Of a stretch of DNA of 45,984 nt, positions 35,087 through 43,428 are shown one piece after another (the stretch's first letter is position 1; every line of letters starts with the position of its first letter). The notes beneath the pieces were generated by a model, which ran no database searches, was not told the DNA's origin, and saw nothing but the letters and a program-made list of their open reading frames with translations. Location: positions 1-45,984 of the forward strand of contig JANXZA010000033.1 in NCBI GenBank assembly GCA_025355745.1, written 5' to 3'. This stretch comes from Rhizobacter sp. Its GTDB lineage: Bacteria > Pseudomonadota > Gammaproteobacteria > Burkholderiales > Burkholderiaceae_C. The position numbers were made by a program, and so were the translations under genes.

Positions 35087-37012
35087 TCACGACGCCACCT
35101 TCACGGCCGCATCCTGCAACAGCCGCGCCGGCAGCGCGCCGCGCAGCGCGTTGCACACGACGATGGCCTGCGCGCAGCGTAAGTCGCGAAGCGTCAGGCG
35201 GCGCTCGGTGGCGGCCCACGCCGGGTCGTCGAGCAGGCAGCCGCGCATCACGCCCGGCAGCGCGCCGTCGGCCACCGGTGGCGTGAACCAGCGGCCGTCG
35301 AGCTTCACGAACACCGAACTGCGGCCGCCCTCGACCAGCCGACCATCGGCGCTGAAGAACAGGCTGTCGAATGCGCCGACTGCTTCGGCCGCGCGCGCAC
35401 CTTCGTCATAGATTTGGCGCAGCGTGGTCTTGTGGGCAGCCAGCGGGTTGATGTCGGGCAGGCGCACATCGGCGAGCAACAGCGACACGGCCCCGTCGGG
35501 CAGCGGCGCGAGTGCCGCGTGTTGCAGGGTTAGGCGACCGGCGTGGGCCAGCGACAGGCGCAAGCGCCACGGCAGCGCGGGCGCGAGGGTGAGCAAACGG
35601 TCGGCCAGCAGGTCGAGGGCCTGGGCGCGGTCGAAGCCGAAGCCCAGCACGCGGGCGCTTCGAGCCAATCGGTCCAGATGCCGGTCGAGCAGGCGCACCG
35701 TTGGCGCCACGCCGCAAGGTGGCACCGGAGCCGACGCCAGCATCGTCTCGAACAGCTCGAACCCCGGCTCGAGCCCGGTCAGGAAACGCGCCTTGAGCCG
35801 GCACTCCTCGAACTCGTCGTCGGCCCGGCTGTCGGCGACGATGCCAGCGCCGATGCCCAGGCGCGCCGGCCGCAGGCCCTGCGCTTCGCGCCCCAGGGTA
35901 ACGGTGCGGATCGCGACCGACAGGCAGAAGTCGCCGCACTTCGCCGGTCCCGGCGCCACCTCGGCCGGCGGTGCGTCGAGCCAGCCGATGGCGCCGCAAT
36001 ACAAGCCGCGCGGCGTCGTCTCGAGCGCGCTGATCAACTGCATCGTGTGGTGCTTGGGAGCGCCGGTGATCGAGCCGCACGGGAACGCGGCACGCAGCAC
36101 ATCGGCGAAGCCGATGCCGGGCCGCAGGCGGGCCTGCACCGTCGAGGTCATCTGGAACACCGTGCTGTAGGGCTCGATGGCGAACAGCTCGGGCACCTTC
36201 ACGCTGCCGGTCTGCGCGATGCGGCCGAGGTCGTTGCGCAGCAGGTCGACGATCATCAGGTTCTCGGCCCGGTTCTTGATGTCGATCGACAGGTGGCGCG
36301 CGGTCTCGCTGTCGCTCTCGGCCGCCTGCGCGCGCGCCGCCGTGCCCTTCATCGGCCGGGCCGTTAGCAGCCCGTCGGAATGACGCAGGAACAGCTCCGG
36401 CGAGCACGACAGCACATGCGTCGTGGCCTGCGCATCGGCGTCGTCCACAGGCAGCGCGATGAACGCACCGTAGGCCACCGGCTGGCGCTCGCGCAGGCGC
36501 CGGTACAGGGCCAGCGGCGATCCATAAGACTGACCGTGCAGGCGGTAGGTGTAGTTGACCTGATAGGTTTCGCCGGCCGCAATCGCTGCGTGGATGCGGG
36601 CGATGCAGCGCGTGAACTCGGCCTGATCGACGCTCGGCTCCAGGTTCATCACGCCGGCTCCGCCTGCACCGCTCGCTGGCTCGCGGGCTGCCAACCAGTC
36701 GCTCACCTCGTCGCCCGACAGCCGGCGCAGCGCCCGAAACATCAGCACGCGCAGTGCCGACGATTCGACCGCCTTGAGCCGTTCATGGCCGGCCCGCAAC
36801 AGCTTCGCACCCCATTCGTAGTCGATCAGCAGCAGCGCGTGCAGGCCGGCGCGCTGGTCGGCTTCGACCTGTGCCCACACAGCGTCAAGCTCGGCAGGAT
36901 CGACGCAGCGGTGCTCGCGCTCGAAGCCTTCGTACAGCCGACTCGTGCGGTGCCCGGCGTTCGCATCAACGTCGTCGAGCAGCGCAACGCATCCGAGGTA
37001 GGCATTGCCCAT
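35087..37012 (-). CDS. pabB: PabB-PabC fusion, p-aminobenzoate synthesis
   Basis: A 641-residue protein joining two enzymes. The N-terminal part (to about residue 400) is aminodeoxychorismate synthase component I, with PMKGTAAR, IDIKNRAENLMIVDLLRNDLG and CGSITGAPKHHTM of the chorismate-binding fold. The C-terminal part (about 410-641) is a class IV aminotransferase-like aminodeoxychorismate lyase, with ETMLAS, LDRHLDRL and the PLP-Lys segment AAHKTTLRQIYDEG. Together they make p-aminobenzoate, a precursor of folate and of tetrahydromethanopterin. It lies six bases behind fae inside the fhc operon, which points to methanopterin supply. Confidence 0.88.
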   Translation of the reverse strand: MGNAYLGCVALLDDVDANAGHRTSRLYEGFEREHRCVDPAELDAVWAQVEADQRAGLHALLLIDYEWGAKLLRAGHERLKAVESSALRVLMFRALRRLSGDEVSDWLAAREPASGAGGAGVMNLEPSVDQAEFTRCIARIHAAIAAGETYQVNYTYRLHGQSYGSPLALYRRLRERQPVAYGAFIALPVDDADAQATTHVLSCSPELFLRHSDGLLTARPMKGTAARAQAAESDSETARHLSIDIKNRAENLMIVDLLRNDLGRIAQTGSVKVPELFAIEPYSTVFQMTSTVQARLRPGIGFADVLRAAFPCGSITGAPKHHTMQLISALETTPRGLYCGAIGWLDAPPAEVAPGPAKCGDFCLSVAIRTVTLGREAQGLRPARLGIGAGIVADSRADDEFEECRLKARFLTGLEPGFELFETMLASAPVPPCGVAPTVRLLDRHLDRLARSARVLGFGFDRAQALDLLADRLLTLAPALPWRLRLSLAHAGRLTLQHAALAPLPDGAVSLLLADVRLPDINPLAAHKTTLRQIYDEGARAAEAVGAFDSLFFSADGRLVEGGRSSVFVKLDGRWFTPPVADGALPGVMRGCLLDDPAWAATERRLTLRDLRCAQAIVVCNALRGALPARLLQDAAVKVAS

Positions 37013-37018
37013 CGCGCC

Positions 37019-37567
37019 TCAGCTCCAGTCGTCCATGTCGTGCCTGATCTTGTGGCGGTTTGCGATCAACTCTTCGACCGTCGGCTCATTGTTCAGCGCC
37101 CGCTTGATCGCCAGCTTGGTCGCCTCGTAATTGGTGCGGTACATGTCCTTCTTGTCGAGGTTCGGGTCGGTCGCGCAGCGCGGGTCGATCCACACCAGGC
37201 TGATGATGCACAGCGCGTTCGCCATCTCCTTCGGGATCGTGCCTTCGATCAGGCAATCGAGCACCGCGTCGGCGGTGGCACCCTGCACCACGCCGCCGAA
37301 CAGGTCGATGTTGGCGAAGTTCTTCAAGGTCACCTTCGGCACGACGATGGTGGCCGGGCGCACCAGCTGGTTGCAGGCGCGGATCGCGAACATCGCGGTG
37401 TGGCCCTTGCTCTGCGCCATCATGTTGGCAAAGGCCTGGCCGACCGGGCCATCGGTGCGGCCGATCAGGACCTCGGGCATGGCGTCGGTGAACTGGCCTT
37501 CGCGCGCAAAGACGGTGGCTTCACCGGCGTGGAAGACGTATTTCTCGGTCGTGAAAGGGTCGGTCAT
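37019..37567 (-). CDS. fae2: Formaldehyde-activating enzyme paralog (Fae2-like)
   Basis: A 182-residue Fae-family protein. Fae condenses formaldehyde with tetrahydromethanopterin. Family segments are clear (GEATVFAREGQFTDAMPEVL, IGRTDGPVGQAFANMMAQ, YRTNYEATKLAIKRALNNEP). However, where canonical Fae has the catalytic His17 (AHIDLIIG), this protein has Met30 (DAMPEVLIG). That marks it as a Fae2-type paralog whose activity is uncertain; a canonical fae is expected elsewhere in the genome. It overlaps the fhcC stop by four bases. Confidence 0.88.
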   Translation of the reverse strand: MTDPFTTEKYVFHAGEATVFAREGQFTDAMPEVLIGRTDGPVGQAFANMMAQSKGHTAMFAIRACNQLVRPATIVVPKVTLKNFANIDLFGGVVQGATADAVLDCLIEGTIPKEMANALCIISLVWIDPRCATDPNLDKKDMYRTNYEATKLAIKRALNNEPTVEELIANRHKIRHDMDDWS

Positions 37568-38409
37568 GACAGTGGCTCCGTAAAAATCAGCTCGCCCTTG
37601 CCGCCGGCCGCGAGGTCGCCCAGGTGGCGCTCGATGCGCTTCGAGGCAAGCGCGTTGAACGGCCCGCAGTGGCGCGCCAGATCACGCGCCAGCAACTGCC
37701 AAAGCACATCTGCCCCGGCAATGGCCGGCACGAAGGTCGGACTCAATTTTGATGCCATGTGAAGCGCTTGCGGCGAGGCGAACACCACGCTGCCGCGCCG
37801 CATGCCGTAGCCCGCATGCGCGCCCGCGCTGCCGCCGACGCCAATCGTGCCGGCGACCATGCGCGACGCGAGGAAGTCGCCGGCGTTGCCGAACACCAGC
37901 GCCGTGCCGCGTCGCATGCGGTCACCGAAGCGCGCGCCGGCATTGCCCTTGACGCTGAGCGTGCCGCCGCGCATGCCGTCCATGCTGCCCGGCAAGGTGC
38001 TGGCGGCGAAATCGCCGACATCGCCTTGAATGGTCAGCACGCCTCCGGCCATTTCGCAGGCGGCAAGCAGGCCGGCGTCGCCATTGACGATGAGTTCGCC
38101 GCCACTCATGCACCCGCCCGCATAGTGGCCGACGCTGCCCTCGACCCGGATGCGCCCGCCCGTCATCTGCCAGCCGACGCGGTCGAAGCGGGACAGGTCG
38201 GCGTCGAACCCAAGCGTGTCTTCGGCGCCAGCAGCAAGGTCGGCTTCGACCGTGAAGAACTCGGCCAGCGGCAGCATGGCGTTGCCGAAGCCAACGAGCA
38301 ACCGCTCGACCTCGGCGAGTGACTTGCCCGTCAGCGAGGTCGGCGTGATGCCGCGCAGATCGACCCGCAGCGCAGGTGCGTGTTTGAGGCTGAAGCGCCA
38401 GCCGCTCAC
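37564..38409 (-). CDS. fhcC: FhcC, formyltransferase/hydrolase complex subunit C
   Basis: A 281-residue subunit related to archaeal formylmethanofuran dehydrogenase subunit C. It is a right-handed beta-helix built from Gly-rich repeats (GGRIRVEGSVGHYAGGCMSG, GGVLTIQGDVGDFAAS, GGTLSVKGNAGARFGDRM, GTIGVGGSAGAHAGYGM). It is part of the Fhc complex, which transfers the formyl group from tetrahydromethanopterin to methylofuran and hydrolyses it to formate. It overlaps both neighbours by four bases. Confidence 0.94.
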   Translation of the reverse strand: MSGWRFSLKHAPALRVDLRGITPTSLTGKSLAEVERLLVGFGNAMLPLAEFFTVEADLAAGAEDTLGFDADLSRFDRVGWQMTGGRIRVEGSVGHYAGGCMSGGELIVNGDAGLLAACEMAGGVLTIQGDVGDFAASTLPGSMDGMRGGTLSVKGNAGARFGDRMRRGTALVFGNAGDFLASRMVAGTIGVGGSAGAHAGYGMRRGSVVFASPQALHMASKLSPTFVPAIAGADVLWQLLARDLARHCGPFNALASKRIERHLGDLAAGGKGELIFTEPLS

Positions 38410-39332
38410 GTTGAACCGCCTTCGGCCAGCAGCTTGTGCAAATGAAAGTGGAACGGCCCCAGCTTGCCGCCGTAATTGCCGGCCGAAATGCGCAGCAGCC
38501 CGCCCGCCGCGCCGATGGCGACACCGGCCTGCATGCCCACGCGCATCGCAGCGCCGACATCGGCCTCGGTGAGCCCGTCAATCACGATCTCGAGCACGCA
38601 GCGCATCTGCGGCGTCAGCTCGCTGTTCGCGGCGAGGCCGATCAGGCCAGGGCAGAACGCGTCGTTCGTCGATGCGCTCAGCGCCGCGTACTTGCTGCCC
38701 ACCTTCGAGCCGGAGCGCACCACGCCGCCGGGGAACGGCATGATCACATTCGGCAGTTGCTTCATCGCGGCCACGGCCGCTTCGGCGACGGCCAGCGCAC
38801 GGTCGGTGTCGGTGCACAGCAGCAGCAGGTTGCCGCCACCCACGCCCTTCACCACCGCCGTGGTCTCCTGCGCGACGAACTCGCCGTCCATCACCGGCAC
38901 GCGCCAGTAGCGCACACCGTTGATCACCTTCGACATCTGCCAGCCGTCGCCGAAGAAGCGCAGGTTCTTGCCGAGCGGAATCGGCTCGCCTTCTTTGATT
39001 CCAGAAAAGACCGCCGTCGTCGGGCAGGTCAGCACGCACTGGCCGACGCGACGTTCGACCTGCTTGGCCAACTCCTTGCCCGACATCGAAAACACCAGCA
39101 CGGCGATGCCCGGCCGGCCGTCGGGTGTGTCGGCCGGGGCGAGTTCGCGTTCGATGCCGGCCTCGCAGCCGCAGGCGATCACCGAGGTCGCGAAGCCGGT
39201 CATCGACACCGCCGCCGTGCGCGCCCAGCCGATCGTGTGGGCAGTGATGACGATGCGCGTCGCCTTCATCGGGAAGGCTTCGGCAAAGCCATCGTCGATG
39301 CTGACGCCGCTGCGAACCAGCGGCTCGTTCAT
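38406..39332 (-). CDS. fhcD: FhcD, formylmethanofuran:tetrahydromethanopterin formyltransferase
   Basis: A 308-residue formyltransferase (archaeal Ftr homolog): SGVSIDDGFAEAFPMKATRI near the N-terminus, GRPGIAVLVFSMSGKEL, GGGNLLLLCTDTDRALAVAE, MPFPGGVVRSGSKVGSKY, and the C-terminal KLGPFHFHLHKLL. It moves the formyl group between tetrahydromethanopterin and methylofuran. The ATG at 39332 overlaps the fhcA stop; an upstream ATG lies inside fhcA and is not needed. Confidence 0.96.
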   Translation of the reverse strand: MNEPLVRSGVSIDDGFAEAFPMKATRIVITAHTIGWARTAAVSMTGFATSVIACGCEAGIERELAPADTPDGRPGIAVLVFSMSGKELAKQVERRVGQCVLTCPTTAVFSGIKEGEPIPLGKNLRFFGDGWQMSKVINGVRYWRVPVMDGEFVAQETTAVVKGVGGGNLLLLCTDTDRALAVAEAAVAAMKQLPNVIMPFPGGVVRSGSKVGSKYAALSASTNDAFCPGLIGLAANSELTPQMRCVLEIVIDGLTEADVGAAMRVGMQAGVAIGAAGGLLRISAGNYGGKLGPFHFHLHKLLAEGGST

Positions 39333-41047
39333 GACGCCGACTCGAAGCACGGCGTCGGCAACAGCCGCCCGCCGTTGCAGCAACTGCACAACTCGTCGTG
39401 GCCGATGGCGATGTGATCGAAGTTCACCGAGCCATGCGCGGCCAGGTGCTTGCGCAAGGTCTTCTCGATCGCGCGGTCGTAGTCGGGCGCGACGAAGTGG
39501 GTGCCGCCCACCGGCACAGCGGTAATTCGCCCGGCACGGGCCACCTGCACGCCGTCCTTGAACACGTACTCCGGTGTGGTGAACATCGCTTCGCGGTCCG
39601 CCTGCTCGCGGTACACCGCGATGTCGGCCGCCGCGCCTGCGCCCAGATGCCCGCGATCGGCGAGACCCAGCAACCGGGCGGGCGCGGCGCGCGTCATGAT
39701 GGCAATTTCACGCAGGCTCAATTCGCGGGTCAAGGAACTCAAGGCGCAGTTCGCCGCCACCTCCGGGTGGAGTTTGGCGAGTTGCTCGGCGCGGAAGCTC
39801 CGGTCCATCAACAGGCGGATCAAATGCGGGTAGCTGGTGAACGGCCCGCCGTTCGGGTGGTCGGTGGTCAGCACCACGCGCCACGGATCGGTGACGAGCA
39901 AGAAGATCTCGAGCCCGATGACCCATTGCAAGGCGTTCACGAAGCTCTGCTCGCGGTAGCGAAACGGCACGACGCCGCAGCCGGCTTCGCACTCGATGTC
40001 GCCCACGCTCCACTTGCGCGGGCTGGCCAGGCCCGACTGCGCGTGCTGGCGCATCGTGTCGCCCGAGGCGGTGACGGTCTGGCCGAACATGATCTGGCCC
40101 ACGTCGATGCTGATGTTTGCGTTAGCGTTCACAGCCTCGGCCAATTCCAGTGCCGCCGACGAGAACTTCTTCGGCCCTTCGGTGCCGTACGCATGGAACT
40201 GGATGTGCGTCAGGTGCGCCGGCAGGCCATCGAGCGCCTGGATGGTCTGCAAGGTCGACTCGATGTTGCCGGCCACGCCCAGGTTGCTACCGTGGATGTG
40301 CAGCGGGTGCGGCACGCCGAGTTCGCGCAGCGCCCGCGCCAGCGTGTGCACCACCTGGCGCGGCGTGACCTGCCAGTGAACATGGTTCTCGTCGACATCG
40401 AGCTTGCGCTGGTTGAACTTGAAGGCCGAAATGCCGGCCGGGTTCACGACCTTCACGCCCATCGCCTTGGTGGCATTCAGCGTCCAGCCCATGTAGTCGC
40501 GGATGGTCTCGAAGTTGCGCCCGCCATCGACACTTGCGCCGCCCTCGGACAGCAGCTTCAGGAACAGCTCATCGTTGCCGAGCATCACGTAGGCGCCGTG
40601 GTCGAGGATCGGCGTGTCGCCCATTTCCATGTGCGCCTGGCGCGCGTTGCTGGCGATCATCGCCGGCTCGAACGCCGCCGTGTAACCCATCTCGACATAG
40701 CGGTAGCCGGTGGCCAGCGTGCCCGGTGCGCAGCCGCCGCAGGACGCGAGTTCGAGCGCATTCGTCGGTAGCGCCATCGGGTTGCCATTCGCGCGGTGCG
40801 CCTCGGGCAGCAGCAGCCGCGCGAGGTTCATCTTGCCGCCGCCGATGTGGGTGTGCAGGTCGATGCCGCCGGCCATCACGACGCAGCCGCTGAGGTCGAT
40901 CTCGGCATCGCCGGCATTCACGGGACCGCGTGAGTCGCGTGGGTCGGTCACGGCGATGCGGCCATCGCGCAGCCACAGGTCGCGCACCTCGTCGGTGGCG
41001 TGGGTCGGGTCGATGACGCGGCCGCCGCGCAGGCGCAAGGTGGTCAT
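39329..41047 (-). CDS. fhcA: FhcA, formylmethylofuran hydrolase subunit
   Basis: A 572-residue amidohydrolase homologous to archaeal FwdA/FmdA. Metal-binding His65-Thr-His67 lies in MAGGIDLHTHIGGGKMNLAR. Further family segments include GYRYVEMGYTAAFEPAM, HIHGSNLGVAGNIEST, THIQFHAYGTEG and VLTTDHPNGGPFTSYPHLI with a catalytic Asp. It hydrolyses formyl-methylofuran to formate. The frame continues upstream into fhcB; ATG 41047, overlapping the fhcB stop by four bases, is the sensible start. The C-terminus carries a Cys group (ELCSCCNGG). Confidence 0.95.
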   Translation of the reverse strand: MTTLRLRGGRVIDPTHATDEVRDLWLRDGRIAVTDPRDSRGPVNAGDAEIDLSGCVVMAGGIDLHTHIGGGKMNLARLLLPEAHRANGNPMALPTNALELASCGGCAPGTLATGYRYVEMGYTAAFEPAMIASNARQAHMEMGDTPILDHGAYVMLGNDELFLKLLSEGGASVDGGRNFETIRDYMGWTLNATKAMGVKVVNPAGISAFKFNQRKLDVDENHVHWQVTPRQVVHTLARALRELGVPHPLHIHGSNLGVAGNIESTLQTIQALDGLPAHLTHIQFHAYGTEGPKKFSSAALELAEAVNANANISIDVGQIMFGQTVTASGDTMRQHAQSGLASPRKWSVGDIECEAGCGVVPFRYREQSFVNALQWVIGLEIFLLVTDPWRVVLTTDHPNGGPFTSYPHLIRLLMDRSFRAEQLAKLHPEVAANCALSSLTRELSLREIAIMTRAAPARLLGLADRGHLGAGAAADIAVYREQADREAMFTTPEYVFKDGVQVARAGRITAVPVGGTHFVAPDYDRAIEKTLRKHLAAHGSVNFDHIAIGHDELCSCCNGGRLLPTPCFESAS

Positions 41048-42369
41048 GTGGCGGCTGCGCTGCGCAGGGATCGCAGCGTCGAGGTCACGCGGTCGATCAC
41101 TTCCGCGAGCGTCGCCAAGGTGTCGGCGTACAGCGGTGCGAGCGGCAGCACCGTGCCACCATCGGCACGGAACAGATGCCCGGCCGAGCCGATGCCCGGC
41201 GTGGACACGGGGATGAAGACCGCGCCCGGCCGCGCCGCTGAAGGTGCCAACGCAGGATGGCCGAGCACGATCAGCGGCAGGGTTGCGGACAGGTCCGAAG
41301 CAGGCGGTGTGGACGTGGCATCGAAGCTCGACACCCACAGCAGGCTGTCCACCGCCGCATCACTCAGCAGCCGCTCAGCGTCGAAGCAGACCGGCTCGTG
41401 CTCCAGGCCGAGCGGCCCGGCGCGCGAGCGCAGCGGCAAGCCCGACAGCCAGGTGAAGACCTGGTTCGCCGTGCCGGCACCGTCGCCACCGCCAAGCCAC
41501 ATCGCCCCGGCTCGGGCTTCGATGTTGAGCGTGCCGACGATGCGGTTCACGGTCTCGATGAGCAACGCGCCATGCTCCGGCAGGCGGCGGGTTTCGCCGA
41601 CGATGACGGCGTAGCGTGCCGCGCGCAGGCGCCGCGCCAACGCTGCGAGCGGCGCTGGTGCAGCGCGCACGGCGCGCCCGGCGAGCACCGCTGCAAGCAT
41701 CGCGACGCTGGCAAACAGATCGCCATGCAGTGGCACCAATTCGGTGGTGAGGCCAGGCAGCTTGCCGAGTTCGGTCAGCCCGAGTTGATCGTCCGATGAC
41801 CCGCCGAACACGACCACATGGCGCTGCGCTACCAGCCCCTCGCCAGCGTCAGCGCCGATCCCGCAACGCGCGAAGAACTCGCCCGCCTGCGCCGACGGCA
41901 GGCCGCCCAGGCAGACGATCACATCGGCGCGCGTGCGCACCTCGGCCAGCGTGGTCGTGAAGCTGCCACGATCCTGCAGCGCGCGCACGCCGTGCATCAA
42001 GGCCGCGCCACCCTTCGGATCGCAGATGGCACCGGTGGCGCAGGCCAGCCGGTACAGCGCGCGGGCCCCGGCCACGTCGGTGCCCAGGCCGCCGAACAGC
42101 GGTTGGCGGCTGGCCGCGAGGATGCGGGCGGCCGCTGCCACCGCTGCGGCCAGGTCGCAGGGGTGGCCTTCGAGCTGCGGCGTGGCCGTCGATGGCGTGG
42201 CCGCGAACTGCGCCAGGCCATGCAGTGCCGCGGCGCAGTGACCGTTGGCCAGTTCAAACGCATCGCCGGCCGCGTTCACCCGCACGCTCAGGTCATCGCA
42301 CAGCAACAGACAAAACGGGCAGGTCCAGCGGGCGGCGGCCGGGCTGGGCGCAAGAAGGGATTCGGTCAT
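41044..42369 (-). CDS. fhcB: FhcB, formyltransferase/hydrolase complex subunit B
   Basis: A 441-residue homolog of the molybdopterin/tungstopterin subunit of formylmethanofuran dehydrogenase. The N-terminus keeps a Cys18-x2-Cys21-x3-Cys25 motif (CPFCLLLCDDL) and a Cys near residue 45 (NGHC), the positions of the Fe-S ligands in archaeal FwdB. In bacteria the complex does not do redox chemistry, and FhcB is thought to be a structural relic. Start 42369 (MTESLLAPS) is preferred over an ATG ten codons earlier. It is the first gene of the fhcBADC order known from Methylorubrum. Confidence 0.92.
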   Translation of the reverse strand: MTESLLAPSPAAARWTCPFCLLLCDDLSVRVNAAGDAFELANGHCAAALHGLAQFAATPSTATPQLEGHPCDLAAAVAAAARILAASRQPLFGGLGTDVAGARALYRLACATGAICDPKGGAALMHGVRALQDRGSFTTTLAEVRTRADVIVCLGGLPSAQAGEFFARCGIGADAGEGLVAQRHVVVFGGSSDDQLGLTELGKLPGLTTELVPLHGDLFASVAMLAAVLAGRAVRAAPAPLAALARRLRAARYAVIVGETRRLPEHGALLIETVNRIVGTLNIEARAGAMWLGGGDGAGTANQVFTWLSGLPLRSRAGPLGLEHEPVCFDAERLLSDAAVDSLLWVSSFDATSTPPASDLSATLPLIVLGHPALAPSAARPGAVFIPVSTPGIGSAGHLFRADGGTVLPLAPLYADTLATLAEVIDRVTSTLRSLRSAAAT

Positions 42370-42597
42370 GCACACCGGATCACGCAAGCGATGTGCCACG
42401 GACCTGGGGCTGGCGGCCTACCTCGGGTGCAGCCTTCCGGCCTTCGGAAGTGAAACACTGTGTCGCGCCAGGTGTTGCAGATGTGGCCGCAAATGGGCCG
42501 CAGCCGACGCGGCGCGCGCACCGAAACCTTAACTTGGCGGTGGCACGAAACGTGATTGACGCTTTGCCATGCGGCCGCGATCAACCCCATGGTTCCG
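42370..42597 (-). promoter_or_regulatory. Spacer upstream of fhcB
   Basis: A 228-base gene-free stretch between the HisA-like gene and fhcB, probably holding the fhc promoter. It contains a 6-base stem CTTCCG-GCCT-TCGGAAG-type hairpin at 42434-42450 and a short palindrome CACG-AAA-CGTG at 42544-42554. No convincing -35/-10 pair was found by eye. Confidence 0.45.
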
Positions 42598-43365
42598 TCA
42601 TGCCTGCAGGCGCGAATCGGCGCGGGCCAGGCGGCCGTCGTGCAGTGCGCTGGCCACCAACCAGGCATCGGCACCGGCCGCAGCGGCGCACGCCAGGTCG
42701 GCGTCGTTGCGGATCCCGCCAGCGCCGACGATGAAGCTGCTGGGCGCTTTGGCGCGCACATCGCGCAGGGTCTCCAGGTCCGGCCCGGCGCCTGAGCCGA
42801 CGCGCTCCAGCGTCATCACGATCACGCGTTGTGGCCACAGTGCGGGTGCGTCCCAGCAACCCGCAGCGTCAAGGCGCTGGCCGTCGCGGCGGTCTAGCGA
42901 CAGCACGCCGGCATGACGATGGCCACCGCCCGCCTCTGCGTGGTCCCCGCGCGCCCCGCGCTGCCCGTCCCCGGACGCGAAGCAGCGTTTCAGCTCACTG
43001 CGCGATGCCAGCGATTCGCTGCCGAACACCGGCACCACCCGAGCTGCGCCCGCGCCGAGGCCGGCCAGCAGCGCCTCGGCAGCATCAACGTCGGTGAAGC
43101 CAGCATCGAGCCAGAGTTCCAGCGCCGGCAGGGCGTGCAGCAAGGCGCGCAGCACCTCGGCCTGGGCCGGCAGGCCGAGCAAGGCATCGAGGTCGGCGAC
43201 GTACAACTGATCGGTTGCGCAGTGCGCACACAGAATTCGCGCGAGCGTGACCGGGTCGCTGCCGGCGCACAGCGCCGAGACCATCGGGCGATAGGCCTGG
43301 CGGTCGCCGCGCACGGCGCGCACCACCTGGCCGTGCATGAGGTCGATGACCGGAATGAGTTTCAT
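42598..43365 (-). CDS. HisA/HisF-like TIM-barrel protein of the C1 cluster
   Basis: A 255-residue protein of the HisA-related COG1411 group: MKLIPVIDLMHGQVVRAVRG at the N-terminus, LYVADLDALLG, LWLDAGFTDV and the phosphate-binding SFIVGAGGIRNDADLACA. True HisA works in histidine synthesis, but this divergent form recurs with methanopterin/methanofuran genes in methylotrophs and archaea. It sits between fhcB and mfn-like genes. A role in methylofuran or methanopterin synthesis is an inference. About 20 residues around GQRGARGDHAEAGGGHRH look like a low-complexity insertion. Confidence 0.8.
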   Translation of the reverse strand: MKLIPVIDLMHGQVVRAVRGDRQAYRPMVSALCAGSDPVTLARILCAHCATDQLYVADLDALLGLPAQAEVLRALLHALPALELWLDAGFTDVDAAEALLAGLGAGAARVVPVFGSESLASRSELKRCFASGDGQRGARGDHAEAGGGHRHAGVLSLDRRDGQRLDAAGCWDAPALWPQRVIVMTLERVGSGAGPDLETLRDVRAKAPSSFIVGAGGIRNDADLACAAAAGADAWLVASALHDGRLARADSRLQA

Positions 43366-43428
43366 GGTGGGCGCGGGTGAGTCAATGGGCCGAACAGTGA
43401 GCCGGAAAACGAGCGAGCGCGCGTCACG

